Part shown: one piece after another, positions 45,350 to 54,000 of the stretch
How the letters are laid out: each line of letters opens with the position of its first letter
Position numbering within the stretch: the stretch's first letter is position 1
The notes under the pieces: generated by a model
Told to the model about the DNA's origin: nothing
Databases searched by the model: none
The model's input: the letters and a program-made list of their open reading frames with translations, nothing else
Program-made: the position numbers and the translations under genes
Source: Pseudo-nitzschia pungens
Taxonomy: Eukaryota; Bacillariophyta; Bacillariophyceae; Bacillariales; Bacillariaceae
Direction of reading: 5' to 3'
Length of the DNA: 64,000 bases
Assembly: GCA_037355855.1 (NCBI GenBank)
Contig: CM074760.1
Coordinates: 6,068,501 to 6,132,500, forward strand

Positions 45350-47191
45350 TCATTCGAAGATCCCAGCGGATGCGAGGCGATCGATGAGCTCGGCCTTGTT
45401 CCCGCCGACGCGCAACCCCTCGGCTCGGAGTTTTTCTTTCAATGCGACGACCGTCAGCGCGCCGAGCCGCTCCGCCGATGGTTCGGTTTTGGCCTTGGTC
45501 TTGGCCTCACCGTCGGATTTGGATTGGGTTTCGACTTCGGTTTTGGATCGGGTTCTCGCCGCGACGGTCGCAGCCGTTTCCGGTTCGTCGTCCTTGCTCA
45601 CCGGCACCGGCACCGGCACCGATGCTTTCGGTTCCGATGAATCGCTGGCGTTCCGGGATGGGTTCTCCCGAGACAGGTTTTGGTTTCCGGTTTCGTTTCG
45701 GTGTTTCGTCCCATCTTCGTCGTTGTGTTCGCGCTCGCCGCCATTCCAGTGGGGCGGATGCTGTTGATGCTGTTGCTGTCGATGTTGTTGTTGTTGTTGT
45801 TGTTGTTGTCGCGACTGCGTTGCCCTCGTTTGGACAAAGGCCGATCTCTGGGAGAGCTGGGCCTCCACGACGAACGGATCGTTCCGCTCCTCCTGGTCGT
45901 CCCAGTCCGCGACGATTCGGAATTCCATGGTCCGATCGTCGATGAGCACCGAGTGTTCGCGGAGGAGCTCGTCGCGGATGCGGTCCGCCTCGGCGTAGTC
46001 CCTCCCCGCCCGGGCGACGGACCGGTCCCGGAGCCTGGACAAGATGTGACGGAGGAGCCGGTCGTCGAGGGTGTGGGTGGGGTGGTCCGGAGGGGCCAGC
46101 GGCGTGGGGACGTAAGGTTCCGGGTCGGTGTTGGCACTGCCGTTGGCATTGCCGTTGGCATTGCCATTCGTGTGCGTCTTGTCTTTGTTGTTGTTGTTGT
46201 TGTCGTTGTTGTTTCGAGCGACCAGTCGCCACTCGCGCTTCTTGTCGTTGATCCGGACCCCGAACCGGTGCCTAAGGGTTTCGGCAATGTCGTCGGACCG
46301 CGCAAAGTCTCGCTGTCGCTTGCACCGGTCCCGCTGCTCCACCAGGCGAGCAATTTCCTCGAGGTCGTCGGCTTCCATCCCGAGGGCGGATCCCCGCCGG
46401 ACGTAGGGCGGTTTCCGCCCGAAGTGGTTGGCCCCGTCGGTCCGGTACGAGCGGGCCTTGTCCTGCAGATAGATCCCGTTGGCGTTGAGGGCGGCCAGGA
46501 TCTTGTCGGCGTCGGCAAAGGAGCGTCGTTTCTTGCAGGCCAATCGCTTGGCGATGAGAACGTGGATCTGTTCCTCCGTGAAGCGACAGTCCGGGAGGAT
46601 GCCGGGATCGGAGTGGGGTTCGAGTCTGTAGTCGTGGCCGGGGTTGCTGTTGTGATTCGAATTGGCGTTGTTGGAATCATAATTGTTGTGATTCGAATTG
46701 GTGTTGGAATTGTGATTGTTGTTGCGGCGTTTTTGGTTTGGATTTTGGTAGTCTTGGTTTCGGCTTCGATCGCAATCGTCGTAGCGATCGCTGTCGTACC
46801 GGTATCCGTCCGCGGCGTTTCGGAGTCCAATGCTTTGTCTCGGTTGACGTTTTTGTTGATGATGACGTTGCTGCTGCTGCTGCTGTTGCTGTTCCCGATG
46901 CCAGAGACGGTTTGCCGAGAACGGGAGGGATGGTGGGAACGCGGTCTCGATCGGTTCCACCCTGTACCGATGTCCGATGCCCGTTGGCGCAGTCCCAAAG
47001 GCAGAAACCAAATCGGCGCGAAGAATCGAGACTGGCATCATCATCATCATCATCGTCGTCGTCGTCGTCGTTGTCGTCGTCATCATAATCATCGTTACCA
47101 TCATCGTTACCATCACGAGCATCGTCCGCAGGGAAAGGAACAAGAACCGAACCGCGCTCGTTGTTGTCGTTTCTCGCGTCTTCCAGATCAT
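45350..47191 (-). CDS. SAP-domain protein with three CysS-insert-like helical repeats, possibly plastid-targeted
   Basis: A 613-residue protein. The C-terminal ~35 residues form a SAP motif (LGALTVVALKEKLRAEGLRV then GGNKAELIDRLASAG), a putative DNA/RNA-binding helix-extended loop-helix. Three internal repeats share the pattern 'R..R.FA.AD.I...L...GV.I.D....WR': IAKRLACKKRRSFADADKIL, LVEQRDRCKRQRDFARSDDI and ILSRLRDRSVARAGRDYAEA, each followed by a short strand (GIYLQDKARSYR, GVRINDKKREWR, SVLIDDRTMEFR). This pattern resembles the helical insert near the end of cysteinyl-tRNA synthetases. A hydrophobic N-terminus (LFLSLRTMLVMVTMMVTMIM) and a later VSAFGTAP motif suggest bipartite plastid targeting, although poly-Thr/Met between them is unusual. 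Long Asn/Gln/His runs are low-complexity. I do not recognise a named family. Confidence 0.62.
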   Translation of the reverse strand: MIWKTRETTTTSAVRFLFLSLRTMLVMVTMMVTMIMMTTTTTTTTTMMMMMMPVSILRADLVSAFGTAPTGIGHRYRVEPIETAFPPSLPFSANRLWHREQQQQQQQQRHHQQKRQPRQSIGLRNAADGYRYDSDRYDDCDRSRNQDYQNPNQKRRNNNHNSNTNSNHNNYDSNNANSNHNSNPGHDYRLEPHSDPGILPDCRFTEEQIHVLIAKRLACKKRRSFADADKILAALNANGIYLQDKARSYRTDGANHFGRKPPYVRRGSALGMEADDLEEIARLVEQRDRCKRQRDFARSDDIAETLRHRFGVRINDKKREWRLVARNNNDNNNNNKDKTHTNGNANGNANGSANTDPEPYVPTPLAPPDHPTHTLDDRLLRHILSRLRDRSVARAGRDYAEADRIRDELLREHSVLIDDRTMEFRIVADWDDQEERNDPFVVEAQLSQRSAFVQTRATQSRQQQQQQQQHRQQQHQQHPPHWNGGEREHNDEDGTKHRNETGNQNLSRENPSRNASDSSEPKASVPVPVPVSKDDEPETAATVAARTRSKTEVETQSKSDGEAKTKAKTEPSAERLGALTVVALKEKLRAEGLRVGGNKAELIDRLASAGIFE

Positions 47192-47601
47192 ACTGCAGTC
47201 GTCGCTGTTTGAAGTAGTAGGTTGTTTGCTCTAGATCTTGCTGCTGGTGGTAATGATGATGATTTAAGGCAGTACCGGTACGGTATTTGCTGATCTCGGA
47301 TCACTACTCGAAAGCAAAAGCACGAGTACGTATTGTTCGTAAGACAGTTGTGTTAGTGTCTCCGAATCGGTGCGATTGTTGATTGTTGCCAATACGAGTA
47401 CACAAACATTGTCCTGGCGGATATCAGTATTGTACCGAAGTATTTTTTTCGTTTGGTTGGTTTTGATTGATGGATGATGGATTTTGATGGTTGTGTTTCG
47501 TGTTTCGTGTTTCATTCACACGACTCTGAACGTGTGGTGCGTCTCCTGTCTCGTTGTCTCGTTGTCTTCTTGGTGGGAAAGTCAAGGAAGATTGTTACTG
47601 T
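47192..47601. promoter_or_regulatory. Upstream region of the SAP-domain gene
   Basis: It contains GCAGTACCGGTACGGTATTTG at 47269-47288, about 80 bp upstream of the start codon, and no gene. Element 2 inserted at 47607. Confidence 0.35.
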
Positions 47602-47606
47602 AAGAT

Positions 47607-47704
47607 TGTGAGGATGAATCCCGAATAGATAGTGAATAAATACCTCACTCTTTACTAAATACATGCGATTATATCGACAGTAGAGAGCATACGTACATTT
47701 TGCA
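47607..47704 (+). repeat. 5' LTR of element 2
   Basis: 98 bp, identical to 56078-56175, very short for an LTR. It must carry promoter and polyadenylation functions. Confidence 0.95.
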
Positions 47705-47714
47705 GGTTATGAGC
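47705..47714 (+). promoter_or_regulatory. Primer-binding site, half-tRNA type
   Basis: GGTTATGAGC immediately follows the 5' LTR. It is the reverse complement of GCTCATAACC, the conserved anticodon stem-loop of initiator tRNA-Met, rather than of a tRNA 3' end. Drosophila copia uses the same arrangement (GGTTATGGGC). Pairing with the host's own tRNA was not checked. Confidence 0.6.
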
Positions 47715-48049
47715 ATCATTGACTAATTCTCATCACCCTCCTCCCAACAGACTAGTCAACAACAACACAGCAGAGTGATTACTGCTTTCACCGCATCCAA
47801 CGAGCTCGAATTGACCACATTCGATCGCTTCTTGACGCATGCGTATTTTCGCGGAATTTTTGTGAAAAATTCGCACATCAGTTGAGTACCAAATCACGTA
47901 GATTTCTACACGAATATCAATCAAGTACCAAACCACGTAGAACACTACATAAACACCACAACACTGACACCCCGACAACGACCACACCCCTGCCAGACAA
48001 CAACACATACCTCTTGATACACAGAACAAGAACAAGAATAAAAAGCACC

Positions 48050-51031
48050 ATGGCAGTCAAAACCCGTCAAAAGAAGAAAAAGAACCACCCAGCAGAAGAC
48101 CCCAAACAAACCCCTCTTCAACGCTACATGACCCCCTCCAAACCACCCAACAAACCTACGAAAGACCCACAATTTCAACTCTACCCATACCCCGGAACCA
48201 TCACACGCGAAATCAGAGCCATCGAACTCTCATTTCCATACAACACCGAATATGCTCCATCCACATTCCAATTCAAACCAAAATACCCTCCAACTGGACC
48301 AACATACACCAGCCTCATGGACGTTATCCACACAACAATTATGGAGGATTTGGACAAACTAGCCGCCCTTGGTGAAGTACTCCAAACACTTCTTCATAAG
48401 GACCACTTCCAAATCCCACCACCCACCCAAACGAACGACAATCCCAGATACCTGTACAGCACTAAACTCCTGAACTACCTTCATACCAACATCAACCCAC
48501 ATGAAGACACCCCCCCCCCACCCTCTTCCCCACCAAAAACCGAACCAGAACCCGACCCAGAACCCGAAGAACCCAACCCAGATGACAACCAATCCACTAC
48601 GACAACTAACTCCGACTCCTCAGCGTCCATTCCCCCCCAACCTAAAAACCTCGCCACTACCCTCGCACAAGAGTACACCGCCGCCACAACCACCACACCC
48701 TCAGTTGACGAACAGATCGCCGAATTCGACAAAGGTTTTGAACACATCGACAATGAGATCCGAACCATTACTAACACAGACACCAACCCCACTCAAGACC
48801 TTATCAACAAAGCCATCACCAGAAACAACCAACAATGGCAACGCAAATTCCAACTACTCGAAAACACCATCAACAATCTCACCGACCAATACCAAGAACT
48901 TACTAAACCCACCAACAACCTCAACAAAGCCATCGACAAAGCGTCCCAACTGGAAAAGGAATTGTCCCTAGCCACTTCCACCACCTGGGCTCTCGACGTT
49001 CGCATCGACAAAGCCACATCAATCCTTTCCTCCCTCAAAGATGAAACCAGCACCCTCTCCACAAGAACATCCGGCACTTCATCCAAAGACACCCTAGCTG
49101 CAATCCAAAAGTCAACAACCAAAGCCATCACCACCCTCAATCAACTCTCCGAGCAAATTGCATTGAAGACTGAACAACAACAACAAAAATACCACCAACA
49201 ACTCACCAACACCACCAACAACCTCGACCAACGAATCTCTGACACAGCAACCACACACCTCGTTGCGGCCGAAGAACAAATGGAAACAATGATACTCACC
49301 AAACTTAATGACATTGATCGTACCAAAATCATCCAGAGCATCAAAGATACCATCATTCGACGCGCACAAAACGACATCGAAACAACCATCAAACAAAACC
49401 TCCGCGCACAACACACCGACACCCAACACCTTAAAAACTCCATTACACAACATGCAAACAATCAACTCCAACGTATCACCACCGATCTACAGACAATCAC
49501 CTCCGACACAAGAAAAGAACTTACTGCCACCAGAGATGATATCGCCATTCAGCGCCGCCAACTAGAATCAACAATCCCAGCCCAAATACGTCAATACACC
49601 ACTGAAGACAAAACAATCCATTCAATCATAACCGATCGAATCGACGCCATCACCTCATCTGAAGCCTTCCAAAGCCACATCAACCTAAAAATGGAATCAT
49701 TTATCACCGATTCCGAAACCCTCGCCGAATATATTCAGAATGCCATCACACACATTAACCTGAACAATAACACCAACTCTACCACTACAAACGACGCCGC
49801 CAACACACAAACTACCACCACACCTAAACCGATCCTACCACCCACACTTTCAGATACAGACAGCGTCGACTCCCCTCCCCCAGACCCACGCCAGACTCCA
49901 CCCAAATTTCCCCACCACCAAAAAGGATTAATTCGCAACCAACAGAAATTTGACACTCACCTCGAACAGCAACGCAACGAAACCGAACATAAGATGAACC
50001 ACCGTATTAGCCGATCCATCAACAACCTCGAAAAACGACAACTCGACCCCAACCTTATCCCAACCGACAACAGATACCTCACGGACATGGAATTCACTGC
50101 TCTATACCAGGATATTCAATCCGCCTTCTTAATTGAAAGCCTTCCAATCACATCACTTGATCAACTCCACGTCACTCACTCCTGCCTCCCTACAAAACAC
50201 CCTGAAACAAATGAGAACATCACAAAGATCAGTGCATATCTACATCGCGTGCTTAAACTCCTTATTCCCCCCGAAAACACACTCCTTCGAGGACTTCTCT
50301 CGCCATACCAGCACACTCAACAAGGATACGAAGCACTATATGCAATCGCACGCACATCCCTATCATACCTCCGCCCAACCCAAACCGGATGGGGACCTAA
50401 ATGGGACACTACGGATGACCCCAGCACATACATCGGCAAACTCCAAACGTTCGTCCGCAAGTGCGAACTCACACGACAACACCATTACTCCGAACTCGAT
50501 CAAAGTTACGAAATGGCTCACCAAGCCATGCAACACCACAACTTTCCAGCTGGTCTATGCCTCATGACACAATTGGACACACACCGCCGCACATCTCCAA
50601 ATGCACACTCCACACCCCTCCCACGCCAACTCCAACTCACCGGTATGCTGAACTTTCTCCTAGACTATCCCATTGCCAACTTTTCCCCACCCGAAACCAC
50701 ACCACTTCACCCCAAAATCCACAGAGTAGACGCGGCAAAACCACGCTTCGAATACAAAAATAAGACACAATGCAATTGCTGTAAGATGTATGGCCACAAC
50801 ATTGGAGATCAAATCTGCCGCATTGGCGCCCAATATCACCACATCACCGAATACGCCAAAACTCACGCGAAAGAATTCAAAACTAACGCCGACAAATACC
50901 GAACCATGAACCTCAAAAACGTCGTGAAATTAGTTGATACAAATATCAAACACATCCCAATCAGTGAAGCCGACCACGAAGCACACCGTGAGATATATGT
51001 CCACGCCATGGATCCAGACCACGACGAATAG
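48050..51031 (+). CDS. Gag protein of element 2, ending at a UAG
   Basis: 993 residues from ATG 48050 (context GCACCATGG); the frame is open 56 codons upstream without an ATG. The N-terminus is basic (MAVKTRQKKKKNHP), followed by a Pro/Thr-rich region and a long Gln/Thr/Asn-rich helical, coiled-coil-like middle (about residues 250-620). A conserved-looking C-terminal part ends with a Cys-rich motif CNCCKMYGHNIGDQICR, a degenerate CX2CX4HX6C knuckle. It is roughly twice the size of typical copia gag. The stop is TAG followed by GAT CCA. The next in-frame stop is the end of pol 5 kb further on, so readthrough would produce gag-pol. Confidence 0.85.
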   Translation: MAVKTRQKKKKNHPAEDPKQTPLQRYMTPSKPPNKPTKDPQFQLYPYPGTITREIRAIELSFPYNTEYAPSTFQFKPKYPPTGPTYTSLMDVIHTTIMEDLDKLAALGEVLQTLLHKDHFQIPPPTQTNDNPRYLYSTKLLNYLHTNINPHEDTPPPPSSPPKTEPEPDPEPEEPNPDDNQSTTTTNSDSSASIPPQPKNLATTLAQEYTAATTTTPSVDEQIAEFDKGFEHIDNEIRTITNTDTNPTQDLINKAITRNNQQWQRKFQLLENTINNLTDQYQELTKPTNNLNKAIDKASQLEKELSLATSTTWALDVRIDKATSILSSLKDETSTLSTRTSGTSSKDTLAAIQKSTTKAITTLNQLSEQIALKTEQQQQKYHQQLTNTTNNLDQRISDTATTHLVAAEEQMETMILTKLNDIDRTKIIQSIKDTIIRRAQNDIETTIKQNLRAQHTDTQHLKNSITQHANNQLQRITTDLQTITSDTRKELTATRDDIAIQRRQLESTIPAQIRQYTTEDKTIHSIITDRIDAITSSEAFQSHINLKMESFITDSETLAEYIQNAITHINLNNNTNSTTTNDAANTQTTTTPKPILPPTLSDTDSVDSPPPDPRQTPPKFPHHQKGLIRNQQKFDTHLEQQRNETEHKMNHRISRSINNLEKRQLDPNLIPTDNRYLTDMEFTALYQDIQSAFLIESLPITSLDQLHVTHSCLPTKHPETNENITKISAYLHRVLKLLIPPENTLLRGLLSPYQHTQQGYEALYAIARTSLSYLRPTQTGWGPKWDTTDDPSTYIGKLQTFVRKCELTRQHHYSELDQSYEMAHQAMQHHNFPAGLCLMTQLDTHRRTSPNAHSTPLPRQLQLTGMLNFLLDYPIANFSPPETTPLHPKIHRVDAAKPRFEYKNKTQCNCCKMYGHNIGDQICRIGAQYHHITEYAKTHAKEFKTNADKYRTMNLKNVVKLVDTNIKHIPISEADHEAHREIYVHAMDPDHDE

Positions 51032-54000
51032 GATCCATGCCGAGTCTCCCACGCGGCTCGGCCAAAACCAAAACTACTGGACCCCCACATCCAATACACG
51101 AACTTCATCAACGGCGGACGCCCAGATCACCCTGACCTTGAGTTATACTCTACTCCCCATCATGGTGATAACCACAACAACAAACAGCGGAACTTGAAAA
51201 CTATACGAAATAATGAACCTACCACAGCCTCCCCCACTACAACCCAACCACCAACCAAACTACAACCTTCACCTCAAAACCTATGTGACCCCACAACACC
51301 CACAAAACGTATACATAAAACACATCACTCCACGAATACATGTACCCATACAACAAATCCGTACACGAATACATCTATGCATCCAAACCCCTCTCCCACA
51401 CTCACCAAACCCCTCAGTCCCACGCCCAAAATTGAAACAATGACGCAATTTACGCATACGGCGCTGAAGATAAATGAACCCGAAAATCCCACCACGGTCC
51501 CGACAGAAACCGTTAAGACCCAATTAACGCCATTCCACTACACCCAGGACACTCTCGCAGAATATAGCCCCACCCCAACAATCCGTATGACTAATCACAT
51601 CACTCGACGCAAATACAGAGGAAATAAACAGAAATTAGTGCTCGCACTTCCACCCACGCCATCACACTCCACCAACCATCCAGACGGACACGACTCCGAC
51701 ACGCCAACCACAACCTCTAATACACGAAAAATGAAGTTAAAAACATTCCCACTTCAAGCGGATACCGGCGCCAACATCTCCGCTACCAATGATCGACACA
51801 TACTCCACAAGTACACCCCATATAAAATACCAGAACAGGTTGGAGTATTCTCTCATAACGAAAACAATCCCACAACCCTCCTCGCTCTGGGTGAAGGGCT
51901 TATTAAAATTATCTCCGACCAAGGTACAATCATGCGTTGGCGCACTATCTACACTCCAGACTCAAGTGGAACCGTACTCTCCCCTGACCACTACCAACAC
52001 CAACAGTCCCACTACGCGTTTACACAGAATGGAACCATCAGTGGTACCGGCGCTGTCAGCTTTACAGATGAACATAATAATATTATTGAATCCATTACAA
52101 CAGCACGAACAGCAAATGGCGAATGGTACACCCCCAACAAAGTCCTTATCGACACCTCCAATCATGGTGATACAGAAAACAAACACATCGCCAAACACGT
52201 TAACACCACTCGAATCAATGCAGTTGCCACTACTGTCAACTCCCTGACACCCACCAAGATAAGTACCGACAAATCACAAACCAAAACGTGGACTAGCGGT
52301 CTCTCCAAAGCCCTTAAGAACCTCGAACTGTGGCATCAGCGCTATGGACACGTATCTCCCTCTACCCTTTACAAAACCCAACAGGTCGTAGAAGGTATAC
52401 CCTCACTCCCTTCTCGTGTCCCGTTCTTCAAATGCCCATTCTGGGAGAAAGCCAAAATGACTAAATACAAAGGAAAAACAAACCCCAATAAAAAGGAGAA
52501 CTTCATCCCCGCCCAATCCTTCCATATGGACTTATCCTTTGTCAGCGGCCCCACCAACCTTCAGGAAGTGCTACATCAAAATGCCAAACCGAAAGCTACC
52601 CTCAAGAAGAGTCGTCAGGGATACATCGGCTTCCTCACCATTATCGACGCCGCCACACGCGCCCTCTGGACATTCCCGATTAAATCCAAAGCACCACCAA
52701 TCGAAATCATTGAGAAATTCCTACACAAACATGGGATCCGCCAAACTGATCCAAGCAAGGCAATTATCACCACCTCCAAAGATGGGTACCTCGCAAAATC
52801 CCGCATAGCGGCCAACACGATCCGCGACTGCCACTACAATCTCCACGAAACAGACCGCTCCTACCTGATGGACATTTCCGCGGATCACCTCCCGTGTACT
52901 ATCATGACTGATGGTGGAGGAGAACTCTCCAACTCCTATCAATTTCGATGCACCGCCAGCAAACATGGATACGATACCACCCACACAGCTACGGACGCCT
53001 CCTCGCAAAATGGAATGGCAGAACGCCCCCACCGAACCATTAAAGAACGCATCAGATGCCTTCTTTACTCAGCAGGACTTGGCTCGGAATATTGGACAGA
53101 TGCCCTCCTACACGCAACGTGGCTGTACAACCGAACGTACCACAGCGCCATCGACATGACCCCCATGCAAGCATACACAGGCCGGATCCCATTGATGGAT
53201 AACCTCATTACATTTGGCTCTCGAATCACTGCGAAAAAGCCAGGGACCCGACCAACAACAACTAACCCCTGGACATATGATGGCATCTTCTTGGGGTACG
53301 CTGGCACCACAGACAACATACGATACTTCGATGTCCATACACGCACGGAGAAGACAGCACGCCATGACTCCAAAGATGAACTCCAATATGGTGAGACGCC
53401 CAACAATCGCTCACCGGCGGCATCTCATCTACTATCAGTCTTCACAGAGGATGACCATGCAAACCACACTACGACAGGTAAAGTTGAGAACTGCAACGTC
53501 AAGGATATCGAACCATGCAACGCAACCAATATTATCGAAGAAATCATCCAAACGTCACCACGCCCATACACGGCAGCGGCGGCAGCACGTGTATCCGCTC
53601 AACTCCGACAAACTTCCCATATCCACCGAACCAAATTCGAACGCCCTGACATCTCAACCATCCTCCCAGACCTCGAAACCTTGGACATCTCCACCAACAT
53701 GTTCATGTCAGAGATCTCATACACTCTCCCACTTGCAACCACAACTGGATTCCACCCAACGATGGGATTCATCGTCAAGAGTCACCCTGATCTCTCTAAC
53801 TCCGTAGAACTGGTGAACCTCCAGATAGGCACAACGGCCCATACGCGCATCCGCAACTGGAAACGCCACCTCCGTGGAACCATTGTCACCACAGTGGATA
53901 ATACCCCTGTAAACACCCCTCGCGATATAGTGGACATAATCGAAAATGCCAGAAAACAACGCAAACGCACCATCAAATTCACCTTCGGTACCCTTACAGG

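Noticed and set aside
45680..47212. 510-residue plus-strand frame opposite the SAP-domain gene
   Set aside because: Shadow of the minus-strand coding sequence; Val/Gly-rich with no domain, while the minus strand has a SAP motif and internal repeats.
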